Positions 1 to 8,377 are shown, numbered from the stretch's first letter. The stretch is 64,000 nucleotides of DNA from a bacterium (GCA_030426085.1 JAUHYW010000057.1:1-64000), one strand, 5' to 3'. Numbers and translations are program-made. Notes: a model not told the origin generated them from the letters alone.

Positions 1-2854
1 CGCGGGTGCTCGCGGGGGCCGGCCGGCGCGGGCTCGGCGTGGGCAGCGAGGTCGCCGGTCGGGCCCGCCGGCCGGGTGGGGCCGCGGGCGAAGGGCCGGG
101 CGCCGGATCGGCCACCGGCGTGACCAGCGTGGCCACCCCCGCGTCGAAGCCGGCTTCGGAGGCCACCGCCCGCCAGGCGCGGGCGCCGATCTCGGGCGTC
201 TCGGCGGCGTCGAACCGGCGCAGAGCCTCGGCTAGCCCCGGCGCGCCTTCGCTCAAGCGGCGCTCGATGCGCGCGACGATGCCGGCGATGGGCGGCCCGT
301 CGGCGGTGGTCTGGAGGCGAGGGGCGAGGCGCGCGGCCCACTGCGCCGCGGCGCGGCCGCGGTCACCGACGGGGGGCGCGACGCGGCTCGGGGCGTCGGC
401 CGCGGCTTCGGGTGCCGTCGTCCGGGCCGCGGCCGCGGTCGGCGCGGGCGCAGGAGCAGCGGCCGCCGTCGGAGGGGCCGCCGTCGGGCGCGCCGCGTCC
501 ACCAAGCCGGCAGCCGGTGAGGCGGTGGGGCCCGCCTCGGCAGCCGGTGAGGCGGTGGGGTCCGCGTCGGGAGCCGGGCTCGCGGCGTCCGGCGTCGGGC
601 CGAGGCGCGCGGCCGGGGTGTCGGCCACCGGCGAGACGAAGGTCGGCGCGGGCGGCTTGCCGAACTCGGCGATCCGGGGCGTCGCGCCGCCGAGCCCGCC
701 TGCCTCGGGGCTCAGCAGGGGCACGTCCCCCAGGGCGACGGCGAGGCGCTCGGCGAGGGCCCGCGCGGCCGCGCCGGTGGCCCCGGGCTGCGCGGGCGTC
801 GGCGAGTCGAGGGCGCTCGGCGCTGTGTCGGGCTCCAGCGCGGCCAGCAGCCACGCCCGGGAGCCGATCTGCGGCGCCGGGCGGGGCGCGGGCGACGCCG
901 GTCCGGCGCCCGGCGCGGTCACCATCGCCGCGGGCGGCAGCGCGCGCGGGGAGGCGATCGGAGAGGAGGCGCCCGGGGGTGTCACCGAGCCGATCGACGG
1001 CGCCCCTGCGCGGCGGGCGGCGGCGGGGGTGAGCGCGGGCGATGTCGGCGGGCGTCGCCCGGGGGCCGCTGCGGAGCCGGGCGAGGTGGGGGGGCTCGGG
1101 CTGGCCGACGTCGCGCGGCCGGGCCCGGCGGCCGCCGGCTCGGGGGCTGAGGCGACCGGGGCCACCAGCGCGCCAGCGGGGGCGTCGACATAGCCCACGC
1201 GGGGGTCGATGGACCGGGGCCCACCGTCGAAGTCGAGCGGCCCCATCTCTTCGGCGGCTCGGAGCCGGGCGGCGAGCCCCGGCAGCCGGTCCTCGGCCGG
1301 GGCCCCGGGCAGGGCGAGGCGCCCGTCGATCCGGGGGCGGCCGGCGCGGGTCGCGGCGGGCGGCGCGAGCAGGCCCGAGCCCATCGCGCGGGCGACGGCC
1401 TCGGCCATGCGCGCCGCGGTCGGCAGCCGCGAGGGGGCGCGGGGGCTCGCGGCGCGGATCGCCTGCGGCCGGGGGGCGCCGGGTCGGTCATCGGCCGGGC
1501 GCGTGGCCGCTCCGGGGGTCGTCGCCGGGCGCGCGTCGAGCGGGGTCTCGGCGCGCTGTTCGGGGGCGCGGCCCGGGGTCGGCGCGGCGCTCGATCCCGC
1601 CGCGGCGTCCGCTCCCGCCGCTTGGCCGTGCGCGTCGCGGGTCGGACGGCCGGGCGCGGGGCGCGGGGCGCGGGGCGCGGGGGCCGCGCCGGGTTCATCG
1701 CCGACCGGCGCGACGAAGACGCCGTCCGGGGCGGTCATCGCCAGCTCGGACGGCGGGGCGTCCACCGTCGCCGGGCCGAGGGCCATGCCGGCCTCGCGCG
1801 CGATCCGCTCGACGAGGCCGCCGATGCCGATCTCGGGCGCCGGCCCGTCGGGCGGGCTGGCGATGGGGATGAGCCACGTCGCGATCGGGGCGGCCGCGGC
1901 CGGCACCAGCCGGTCGACGAGCCCCTGCATCATGCGCTCGGCGCCCCGCGAGGCCGGGGTCAGCCCGGCGCCGTCGGGCATGAGGTCGAGGGTCGGGGGC
2001 CCGGCGACGATGGCCGGGCTCGCCCCGCCGATGCGGGCCCGGGCCTCGGGGAACCGCACGAGGCCGGCGTCGAGCGCGCCGGCCCGGCCCATGGCCGCGG
2101 GGTAGGCGCTGATCCGCTGTCCATCGACCGCCCGCCACCGCTCGCGCGCCATCGCCCGCCGGGGCGTGACGGGTCGCGGGGTGGCCGCGGTCGGGCCGGC
2201 TCGGCGGGCGGCGCGCGCGGCGCGGGTCGGGGTCGTCGCCCCGGCGTCGGCATCGGTCGGCTCGGCGATCGGCTCGACGAACGGGCCCGGCGGGGCATCG
2301 AGCGGCGCGTCGGCCGGCTGCGGCGCGCCGGGCTCGGCGAGGCGCGTGTCGGGGGCCGCGTCCACCCGCGCGGCCGCGGGACGCGGCGGGGCGGCGGGGG
2401 AGACGAGGGGGTGGCTCGGCCGGGGGGAGGCCGGCGCGGCCGCGCGGGGGGCGACCGCGCGCATGGCCGTGGGCGGCCGGCGGCGGGCGGCCCGCTGCGC
2501 GGTGCGGGCGTCGAGCGGCGCCGGCTCGGCGGGATCGACCGGCACCACGTACGGGGCGTCGAGCCCGAACTGCGCGTCGAAGTAGCCCACCCGGCCGGAC
2601 CAGTCCCGGGCCAGCTCGGCCAGGCCGTCGAGGTCGAACAGCTCGACGCCCCCGTCGAGCCGGTCGGGCAGCGTCCAGCGGGCGGTCAGGGCGTCGAGCA
2701 GCGGGCTCGCCTCGCCGGGCCCGGCGACGCCGAAGCGGTCGAATCGCTCGAAGACGCCGTCGGCGTAGGCCTCGAACCGCATCGTCATCGGTGCGCTGCG
2801 GTCGGCGACGAGCGCGCCGGCGAGCGGGTCCGGTCCGTCGAGCGTGGACGCCAT
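1..2854 (-). CDS. Large Pro/Ala-rich eCIS-associated protein, 3' end beyond window
   Basis: This minus-strand frame is open from an ATG at 2854 to the window edge, about 951 codons without a stop. The start has a GGGAGG ribosome site just upstream and lies 43 bp after tube B in the same direction, so it belongs to the injection-system operon. I do not recognise the family. Residues 1-115 look folded (RFEAYADGVFERFDRFG, LARDWSGRVGYFD). After that the protein is low-complexity Pro/Ala/Arg with spaced islands. Six islands share a short motif, hydrophobic-x-P-[VI]-x-x-x-P: YVVPVDPAEP (about residue 102), WLIPIASPP (325), FVAPVGDEP (380), LVAPVASAP (563), FVSPVADTP (738) and LVTPVADPAP (911). Two copies begin R-V-G-Y-x-D-A. 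The contractile-tail context suggests a structural, adaptor or cargo-linked role, but no function can be assigned from sequence. Confidence 0.72.
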   Translation of the reverse strand, partial: MASTLDGPDPLAGALVADRSAPMTMRFEAYADGVFERFDRFGVAGPGEASPLLDALTARWTLPDRLDGGVELFDLDGLAELARDWSGRVGYFDAQFGLDAPYVVPVDPAEPAPLDARTAQRAARRRPPTAMRAVAPRAAAPASPRPSHPLVSPAAPPRPAAARVDAAPDTRLAEPGAPQPADAPLDAPPGPFVEPIAEPTDADAGATTPTRAARAARRAGPTAATPRPVTPRRAMARERWRAVDGQRISAYPAAMGRAGALDAGLVRFPEARARIGGASPAIVAGPPTLDLMPDGAGLTPASRGAERMMQGLVDRLVPAAAAPIATWLIPIASPPDGPAPEIGIGGLVERIAREAGMALGPATVDAPPSELAMTAPDGVFVAPVGDEPGAAPAPRAPRPAPGRPTRDAHGQAAGADAAAGSSAAPTPGRAPEQRAETPLDARPATTPGAATRPADDRPGAPRPQAIRAASPRAPSRLPTAARMAEAVARAMGSGLLAPPAATRAGRPRIDGRLALPGAPAEDRLPGLAARLRAAEEMGPLDFDGGPRSIDPRVGYVDAPAGALVAPVASAPEPAAAGPGRATSASPSPPTSPGSAAAPGRRPPTSPALTPAAARRAGAPSIGSVTPPGASSPIASPRALPPAAMVTAPGAGPASPAPRPAPQIGSRAWLLAALEPDTAPSALDSPTPAQPGATGAAARALAERLAVALGDVPLLSPEAGGLGGATPRIAEFGKPPAPTFVSPVADTPAARLGPTPDAASPAPDADPTASPAAEAGPTASPAAGLVDAARPTAAPPTAAAAPAPAPTAAAARTTAPEAAADAPSRVAPPVGDRGRAAAQWAARLAPRLQTTADGPPIAGIVARIERRLSEGAPGLAEALRRFDAAETPEIGARAWRAVASEAGFDAGVATLVTPVADPAPGPSPAAPPGRRARPATSLPTPSPRRPAPASTR

Positions 2855-2897
2855 CAGGGCCTCCCGGCGCGGAGCGCGGTGTTCGGGGCCGCCGCGC

Positions 2898-3353
2898 TCA
2901 CGAGCTGATCTCGTCGTAGGCCAGCTCGAGGGTCTGCACCGCGATCTGCGACTGCGCGCCGTCGAGCTGGGGGCCCTCCCACTTGACCGGCCAGCAGCGG
3001 CTGAAGCTCCAGGTGCGCACGGTGTCGCCGGCGAGGTTGAGCAGGTTGACGGTCACCGTGCGCCGCGGCCCCCGCTTCTTGGAGAACTCCCGGTGCCAGT
3101 TCTCGAGCGCCGGCTTGAGCAGGTAGCCGGTCTTGAGCACGAGGTTGGGGTAGGAGCCCTGCCCGGGCAGCTTGTGCGTCCGGTCGTTGAGCCCGCCCTC
3201 CTGGTGGGTGGTGATCTCGAACTCGTGGCTCAGGCCGCCGACCGACTGGAAGCGGGCGACCGCGCCGTCGAAGCCTTCGATGGACACCGAGAACCGGAAC
3301 GCGCCGAGGGGGCGCGAGTCGGGGCGGGTCTCGTTCTCCTTCTCTCCGGCCAT
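2898..3353 (-). CDS. eCIS tail tube protein (tube B)
   Basis: A 151-aa protein of the phage T4 gp19-like inner tube family. Such subunits stack as rings inside the contractile sheath. The signature is the N-terminal core FRFSVSIEGFDGAVARFQSV followed by GGLSHEFEITTHQEGG. The C-terminal part contains WSFSRCWPVKWEGPQLDG and ends in a beta-strand, LELAYDEISS. The length matches the family (about 150 aa). It is paralogous to the tube protein at 5861-6310, sharing the F-x-F-x-V-x-I-x-G core and the W-P-x-K-W motif near the end. It starts 4 bp after sheath B on the same strand, so the two are probably co-translated. Minus-strand orientation and spacing place it in one eCIS transcript. The family assignment is firm; the order of the two tubes in the particle is unknown. 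Confidence 0.9.
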   Translation of the reverse strand: MAGEKENETRPDSRPLGAFRFSVSIEGFDGAVARFQSVGGLSHEFEITTHQEGGLNDRTHKLPGQGSYPNLVLKTGYLLKPALENWHREFSKKRGPRRTVTVNLLNLAGDTVRTWSFSRCWPVKWEGPQLDGAQSQIAVQTLELAYDEISS

Positions 3354-3357
3354 CGTC

Positions 3358-5109
3358 TCACTCCTCTCCCGCCGACTGGGCCTCGTTCTCGAGCCGCTGG
3401 GTCAGTCGGAACACGATGAACTCCAGCGGTCGGGTCACCGAGAGCCACACCTCTGTGATCAACATACCTGCTTCGACCACGTCGGTGGGATTGGTCTCTC
3501 GATCGCAGCGCACGATGAACGCCTCTTCGGCCGAGGCGCCGGCCAGCATGCCCCGGGCGTAGAGCTGCCCGAGGAAGGCGGCGACCTGGCGGCCGATGCG
3601 CTTCCACAGCCCCGGCGAGTTGGGCTCGAAGACCACCCACTGCATGCCGGTGTCGATGGCGGCCATGATCGCGCTGACCGTGCGCCGCACGTTGACGTAG
3701 CGCCACTCGGGCTCGCTGCTGGTGGTGCGCGCCCCCCACAGCCGCAGCCCGCGGGCCCCGAACGGGCGCATGCAGTTGATGCCGGTGTCGTTGAGCGTCG
3801 CGAGGTGGGTGTCGCGCAGCAGCACTGCGAGGTCGACGATGCCCTCGACCATCTCGTTGGCCGGCGCCTTGTGCACCCCCACCCGGCGGTCGCTGCGGGC
3901 GTAGATGCCGGCGACGTGGCCCGATGGGGGCACCGTCTGCCGCTTGCCGTCGCGCAGCACGATGACCCACGGGAAGTACAGCGCCGCCTTGTCGGAGTCG
4001 AACTGCCGCCGCCAGCGCAGGGCCTCCTCGAAGTCGCAGCCCGGCGGCATGTCGAGCAGCGCGAAGCGGTTGAGCGAGCGCTCGCACAGGCTGATCGCCG
4101 CCTCCTGGACCGCCTCGACCCCGCGCAGGGTGAACCGGGTGCTGCGCTCGAAGGCGCTCATCAGGTCGGGCATCACGACCAGGTCGATCAGATCGTACTC
4201 CACCAGGCTCATCAGCCCCCGGCGGTCGCCCGGGCCCCGGTCGTGGCCGATGAAGTCCCCCGGCCCGAGGTCGACGAGCCCGTCGGCTCCGCCCTCGAGC
4301 CGCACCGCCGCGAGGGCCATCGGCCCCGACTGCTCGAGCGGGGTGTCCGGGCGCAGGGCGGTGCATCGGATGAGCGCGCTCTGCTCGTTGAGCGTGCGCT
4401 CGACGTACTGCGGGCTCGCCCCGGCGAGGGACAGGCCGCTGAACCGCTCCTCGCGTTCGAAGTCGCGGACGTGCACGTCGAAGGCGTGGGCCACGACGTA
4501 GGTCGGCGCCGACGAGACGAAGTCCCGCTCGAGCGGCTCGGTGAGCAGCAGCCGCTTGCCGTCGACCCGGCGCACCGTCGTCCACTGGGTGTGGTTCTGG
4601 TCGTGCACCCTGATCCGGGTGCCCGGCGCCAGCCCGTGGGTGCTCTTGACGTGCACCTCGGTCTCGCCGGCGTCGGCGTCGAGGGTCAAGAAGGTGCGGT
4701 TGGGCTCGGTGGGGGTGACGGTCAGCTCGACCCGGTTGCCCCAGCTCCCCGGGTCGACCGCCTCGATGCGCAGGGTCGGCTCGCCGCCCGCGTCGAGCAC
4801 GGTGTAGTGGGCCACCCGGGCCACCGCGTCGTCCGGGCCGCCCTCGACCCGGGCGATGCGCAGCACGTAGCAGTCCTGCCCGCCGTTGTCGAAGAAGCCC
4901 CGCAGGGCCGGCCCGAGGTAGCCGTCGGGCAGGGCCTCGCCGAACAACTCGACGAAGCGGGCCTCGCCGTTGATACGGACCGGCCGATCGAGCGGCCCCC
5001 GGCGGGTGATGCCGAGGAAAACCGGCACCCCGGACTCGCCGAGGGCGAGCGGGGCGATGCGCTGCTCGCTCGGTTCGAAATAGACGCCGGGGGCGCGCAC
5101 CTCTCGCAT
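3358..5109 (-). CDS. eCIS contractile tail sheath protein, long form (sheath B)
   Basis: A 583-aa sheath subunit. It begins with the family start REVRAPGVYFEPSEQR and ends with the conserved C-terminal domain. That domain contains HKAPANE, GINCMRPFGARGLRLWGAR, SSEPEWRYVNVRR, QWVVFEPNSPGLWKR and a terminal strand near EVWLSVTRPLEFIVFRL. Sheath subunits polymerise round the tube and contract to drive it through a target membrane. Compared with the 384-aa paralogue at 6383-7537 it carries about 200 extra residues between the N-terminal arm and the core (roughly 100-290), including a beta-rich insert. That insert would face the outside of the particle in known sheaths, which is inference. It is followed after 4 bp by tube B. 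Confidence 0.93.
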   Translation of the reverse strand: MREVRAPGVYFEPSEQRIAPLALGESGVPVFLGITRRGPLDRPVRINGEARFVELFGEALPDGYLGPALRGFFDNGGQDCYVLRIARVEGGPDDAVARVAHYTVLDAGGEPTLRIEAVDPGSWGNRVELTVTPTEPNRTFLTLDADAGETEVHVKSTHGLAPGTRIRVHDQNHTQWTTVRRVDGKRLLLTEPLERDFVSSAPTYVVAHAFDVHVRDFEREERFSGLSLAGASPQYVERTLNEQSALIRCTALRPDTPLEQSGPMALAAVRLEGGADGLVDLGPGDFIGHDRGPGDRRGLMSLVEYDLIDLVVMPDLMSAFERSTRFTLRGVEAVQEAAISLCERSLNRFALLDMPPGCDFEEALRWRRQFDSDKAALYFPWVIVLRDGKRQTVPPSGHVAGIYARSDRRVGVHKAPANEMVEGIVDLAVLLRDTHLATLNDTGINCMRPFGARGLRLWGARTTSSEPEWRYVNVRRTVSAIMAAIDTGMQWVVFEPNSPGLWKRIGRQVAAFLGQLYARGMLAGASAEEAFIVRCDRETNPTDVVEAGMLITEVWLSVTRPLEFIVFRLTQRLENEAQSAGEE

Positions 5110-5169
5110 GGGCCCTCACCGCCGACCGGGGTCGGCGTCCTCCGGGCGGCGCCCCGCCGCATCGCGGGG

Positions 5170-5331
5170 CTATCGCCGGGAGTCGTTGATCTCTTTGTTG
5201 ATGGCCGAGATCTCCTTGATCCAGAGCTGCCGTTCCCGGTGCTCCATATCGAGGACATCGTTCAGCGACCAGTGGAAGTGATAGGCGATGTAGGCTACCT
5301 CCTGGAAGATGCGTTCCAGGGGGTAGCTCAC
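5170..5331 (-). CDS. Small eCIS protein, DUF6760-like
   Basis: A 53-aa protein. A longer frame could start upstream, but a GTG at 5331 overlaps the TGA of the preceding gene (GTGA). That gives the product VSYPLERIFQEVAYIAYHFH followed by a helix with DVLDMEHRERQLWIKEIS. The aromatic YHFHW stretch and the D-M-x-H-x-E-R-x-x-W helix resemble the small DUF6760 family found in extracellular contractile injection loci. It resembles the C-terminal end of a phage tail assembly or GpG/E-like chaperone. It sits between the 123-aa CxxC protein and sheath B. A role in tail assembly is inferred only from position and size. Confidence 0.75.
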   Translation of the reverse strand: MSYPLERIFQEVAYIAYHFHWSLNDVLDMEHRERQLWIKEISAINKEINDSRR

Positions 5332-5699
5332 GATTCCCCCAGCTCCACTCCCAGATCGAGCTCGTAGCGGTGTCCGCACGCCGGGCAGGCGGTCTTGAAC
5401 TTGGCCGAGCCCTCCTCGTTGATCCGGCGGTAGAACTCCTGCAGGTACGCCAGATCGGACGAGAACAGCCGCTCGATCACCGACGGGTTCACGCTGCTCA
5501 ACGAGCCCAGCTTCCGCACCACCCGGGCCAGCAGGATGATGACCAGGTAGGCCCGGTTCTGCTGGACCCGATAGTCCTGAAGCGGCGCGATCTCGTCCTT
5601 GGCCGTCGCCAGGCGCATCACCCCTTCACGGTGCAGGTTGCCGTCCTCGTCGACGAAACCCTTGGGCAGGACGAAGGGAAATTCGGTCTGGAATGCCAT
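5328..5699 (-). CDS. eCIS conserved protein with CPxCGH motif
   Basis: A 123-aa protein with an N-terminal segment FPFVLPKGFVDEDGNLHREG, a central helical part (QNRAYLVIILLARVVRKLG) and a C-terminal CPACGHRYELDLG. The N-terminal phrase 'LPKG-x-x-D-x-x-G-x-x-H' is typical of small tail-assembly proteins encoded beside sheath and tube genes. The single CxxC with a nearby His suggests half of a zinc knuckle, or a zinc site completed by a partner; no second CxxC is present. Its stop codon overlaps the GTG of the next gene, so the two small proteins are translationally coupled, as capsid or tail assembly chaperone pairs often are. The exact function is unknown. Confidence 0.78.
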   Translation of the reverse strand: MAFQTEFPFVLPKGFVDEDGNLHREGVMRLATAKDEIAPLQDYRVQQNRAYLVIILLARVVRKLGSLSSVNPSVIERLFSSDLAYLQEFYRRINEEGSAKFKTACPACGHRYELDLGVELGES

Positions 5700-5860
5700 G
5701 ACGCCTCGTCACTCCGAATGCACGTCGCCCGCTCGCGGGCGCGCACGCGGCACGCCGCGCTCGACGCGCCGCCCACCCCGAACCGCCGCCCGCACGGGCG
5801 ACGACCACGAGGCCGGGCGGCGACGCCGCAGCCGGCCGGGTTCGAACTGCGGACCGACGA

Positions 5861-6310
5861 TCAGCCGCCGGCCTGCTTGCGCTCCCAGCGCTCGACGACG
5901 AACTCGATCTCCTCGACCGCGACGTCGGTGCCCTTGCCGTCGAGGCTGAAGCCCTTCCACTTGCAGGGCCACGCCTCGAAGAAGTCGTAGCGCATGACCT
6001 CTTCGCCGTGGTCGTTGCGCAGGATGATCGACCCGTTCTGGCGGTTGACCTTGCCGTCCATCACCTCCTTGCGCCAGTCCCACAGCTCGGTGCTCGAGAT
6101 GTAGCCGCGCTTGCAGACGATGTTGCTGTACTTGGTCCGCCCCGGCCGCTTGCGCAGGATCAGGTCGTCGCCGTCCTGGTACTCGATGATCTCGGTCTCC
6201 GAGTCCAGACCCTCGACGTTGCGGAAGGCCGCCTGGGTGATGCCGTTGATCTCGACGGCGAAGTTGAACTGACCGATATGGTCGTGCTGGCGACGATTGT
6301 CGGTGGCCAT
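5861..6310 (-). CDS. eCIS tail tube protein (tube A)
   Basis: A 149-aa gp19-family tube protein with the core FNFAVEINGITQAAFRNVEG, then LDSETEIIEYQDG and a C-terminal AWPCKWKGFSLDGKGTD. It is paralogous to tube B at 2898-3353 and has the same length. The start ATG at 6310 is preceded by an AGGAGG-type site. It lies 72 bp after sheath A in the same direction, so the locus has two sheath-tube pairs in the order sheath A, tube A, two small genes, sheath B, tube B. In characterised eCIS one tube paralogue usually builds the bulk and another contacts the baseplate. Which does which here cannot be told. The stretch 5700-5860 downstream has no convincing gene. Confidence 0.92.
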   Translation of the reverse strand: MATDNRRQHDHIGQFNFAVEINGITQAAFRNVEGLDSETEIIEYQDGDDLILRKRPGRTKYSNIVCKRGYISSTELWDWRKEVMDGKVNRQNGSIILRNDHGEEVMRYDFFEAWPCKWKGFSLDGKGTDVAVEEIEFVVERWERKQAGG

Positions 6311-6382
6311 CTGGCTCCTCCTCGGTTGGCCGGCGCGACCCTCCGCGTCCGGCGCTCACGCCCTCAGGGCATGGGTGGTTGT

Positions 6383-7537
6383 TTACTCGGCGACGTCCCC
6401 GCCGGTCGGCATCTGGCCGATCCGGAAGATCACGAACTCGGCCGGCTTGACCGGGCAGATGCCGATCTCGACGACGAGCTGACCCGCGTCGATGACCTCG
6501 GGCGGGTTCGTCTCGTCGTCGCACTTCACGTAGAACGCCTGCTCGGGGGTGGCCCCGAACAGCGCACCGTCACGCCACACCCGCAGCAGGAACGCCGTGA
6601 TGTTGCGCGAGACCCGCTTCCACAGGGTCTGGTCGTTGGGCTCGAAGACCACCCACTGGGTGCCGCCCTCGATCGACTCCTCGATCATGTTGAAGAGCCG
6701 GCGCACGTTCAGGTAGCGCCACTCGGGGTCGCTCGAGATGGTGCGCGCACCCCACACCCGGATGCCCCGGTTGGGGAAGCTGCGGATGCAGTTGATGCCC
6801 TTCGGGTTGAGCAGGTCCTGCTCGCCCTTGGTGATGTTGTACTTCAGGCCGAGCGCGCCGCGCACGATCTCGTTGGCCGGGGCCTTGTGCACCCCCCGCT
6901 CGGCGTCGGTCCGGGCGTAGATGCCGGCGACGTGACCCGAGGGCGGCACGAAGATGTTGCCGTGGTTGGGGTCGTAGATCTCGATCCACGGGAAGTAGTA
7001 CGCGCCGTACTTGCTGTCCCGCGGCTTGGGCAGCTTGTCGACCCCGCCCTTCTCGATCGTCTCCGGCGCGTCGAGGATCGCCATCCGGTAGCGCATCTTC
7101 TCGCAGTGGGTCAGCACCGCGTCCTGGATGGCCGGATCGGTCTGCCCGGGGGCGACCACGATCTTGATCTCGGGCACCTCTTCGAAGGCGTGCAGGCCGG
7201 TGCGGGCCCCGGGGCCCTCGTCCTTGCCGATGTAGCGCGCCGGCAGCTTGTCCTCCGCCTCGCCCTCTTCGGGCAGGCCGACGTTGAGGACGAAGCAGCG
7301 CGCCCCGCCGTTGTTGAAGAAGCCGTACACCGCGTGGGCGAAGTGCCCCCCGTCGGCGAAGTCACCGAAGTTCTTGGTGAACGTCGTCCAGTTCGGACAG
7401 AACACCACCTCGTTGATCGGCCCCTTCTTGCTCCCGCCGATGAATCCGACGGTGCTGGTGCTGACCGCCTCGATGGGCTTGTTGCCCCCCGAGACTTCTT
7501 CCACATAGACCCCAGGCGACAAATACTCAGGCGCCAT
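6383..7537 (-). CDS. eCIS contractile tail sheath protein, short form (sheath A)
   Basis: A 384-aa sheath subunit. It starts with LSPGVYVEEVSGGNKPIEAV, the usual sheath N-terminal arm, followed by STSTVGFIGGSKKGP. The C-terminal half holds HKAPANEIVRG, GINCIRSFPNRGIRVWGAR, SSDPEWRYLNVRRLFNMIEE, GTQWVVFEPNDQTLWKRVS and a final strand VVEIGICPVKPAEFVIFRIG. These features are shared with sheath B. The length is that of a minimal eCIS sheath. The start ATG at 7537 follows a GGAGG-like site. It is preceded by the DUF4255 gene, a common order at the head of eCIS operons. As the shorter, undecorated paralogue it is a reasonable candidate for the bulk sheath. Confidence 0.94.
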   Translation of the reverse strand: MAPEYLSPGVYVEEVSGGNKPIEAVSTSTVGFIGGSKKGPINEVVFCPNWTTFTKNFGDFADGGHFAHAVYGFFNNGGARCFVLNVGLPEEGEAEDKLPARYIGKDEGPGARTGLHAFEEVPEIKIVVAPGQTDPAIQDAVLTHCEKMRYRMAILDAPETIEKGGVDKLPKPRDSKYGAYYFPWIEIYDPNHGNIFVPPSGHVAGIYARTDAERGVHKAPANEIVRGALGLKYNITKGEQDLLNPKGINCIRSFPNRGIRVWGARTISSDPEWRYLNVRRLFNMIEESIEGGTQWVVFEPNDQTLWKRVSRNITAFLLRVWRDGALFGATPEQAFYVKCDDETNPPEVIDAGQLVVEIGICPVKPAEFVIFRIGQMPTGGDVAE

Positions 7538-7588
7538 TCAGCTCCTCCTCGGCGTGCTGCCTCACACGTCCCCGTAATGCCGGATCGC

Positions 7589-8185
7589 TCACGCCAGCGC
7601 GGGCACGACCCGGATCTCCTTGTTCTCCGTGCGGCGCAGATCATCCGAACGCCGCGGCGACTCCAGCTTCAATCGACAGGTATACCCGATCGCGGGTCGG
7701 AGATGCTCCCCGAACCCCCTCCACATCGACATGAGGAACTCCGCCGACAGATCCTCGACCGGGCGCAGCGGGATGCGCTCGTCGGGATCGAAGGCGTCCC
7801 CTTCGAGCAGATCGCCCTCGAGTACGGGCGTCTGCAACAGGATGCGCATGGCCGCCCCGAGCAGCTCCTGCTGCTCGGCGTCCTCGTCAGCCCACGCGGT
7901 GATCAGGTAGTCCAGGCTCACCCGCATGGCCGGATCCTGGTAGAACTCGTGGATCGTGCCGTCGGCCTCGATGCGGGTGACGAACGTCGGCAGATCCTCC
8001 CGCCGCCGGGGGCGGACCCAGGTGCGGTAGAGGTACACCCCCAGCGCGGGGGTGCGGGTGAACTTCTCCCGCAGCGGGGGCCCGGTGACGACCAGGATCG
8101 AGCGGCCCAGGATCTCGCGCGCACCGTCCTCCAGGAGAGTCGCGATGGACTCTGAAGTCTGGCGAAAGATGCGATGCTGCGCCAC
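7589..8185 (-). CDS. DUF4255 / Pvc16-type eCIS protein
   Basis: A 198-aa protein starting at a GTG (8185) with an AGGGGGC site upstream. It has the DUF4255 (Pvc16 N-terminal) layout: an N-terminal helix (ESIATLLEDGAREIL), the segment LGVYLYRTWVRPRRREDLPT, then LDYLITAWADEDAEQQELLGAAMRIL and ending near FLMSMWRGFGEHLRPAIGYT. In known eCIS particles the Afp16/Pvc16 protein caps the tail and fixes its length; that role is family knowledge. It is the first gene of the minus-strand eCIS operon, divergent from the lipoprotein gene at 8425. The operon promoter should lie in 8186-8347, but I see no strong match to the -35/-10 pattern used elsewhere in the window. Confidence 0.88.
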   Translation of the reverse strand: MAQHRIFRQTSESIATLLEDGAREILGRSILVVTGPPLREKFTRTPALGVYLYRTWVRPRRREDLPTFVTRIEADGTIHEFYQDPAMRVSLDYLITAWADEDAEQQELLGAAMRILLQTPVLEGDLLEGDAFDPDERIPLRPVEDLSAEFLMSMWRGFGEHLRPAIGYTCRLKLESPRRSDDLRRTENKEIRVVPALA

Positions 8186-8347
8186 GCTGCCCCCTGCTTC
8201 GAGGATCGGCCAGACGCAGCATGCCAGCCCCGGGGCCCGACAGGCAACTCCCGAATTGTCTCAAAACGGATCGCGATGCGCCGGGGCCACCCGCCGTCAC
8301 GACCACCGCCCCCGAACGGGGGCGGTTCGAGGGGCGCGGGCCCCGGC

Positions 8348-8377
8348 TTGACACCTGTTTCGGGCCGGTGCTAGTCC
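8348..8377 (+). promoter_or_regulatory. Predicted sigma-70-type promoter for the lipoprotein pair
   Basis: TTGACA at 8348-8353, an 18-bp spacer, then TAGTCC at 8372-8377. The putative +1 lies about 40 bp before the ATG at 8425. The -35 has the GGCTTGAC context seen at other promoters in the window. The -10 is only a partial match. Confidence 0.5.

Noticed and set aside
6-1193. Plus-strand ORF of 395 codons
   Set aside because: It is Gly/Ala/Ser low-complexity sequence opposite the Pro/Ala-rich eCIS frame, which has better composition, start and context.
2898-7537. Assignment as a type VI secretion system
   Set aside because: The sheaths are single-chain phage/eCIS type with N-terminal PGVY arms, the tubes are gp19 type, DUF4255 is present, and no Hcp, TssBC or membrane-complex gene is seen.
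8186-8347. A sigma-54 promoter for the eCIS operon
   Set aside because: TGGCATGCTGCG on the minus strand has the wrong spacing and bases for the TGGCAC-N5-TTGC element.
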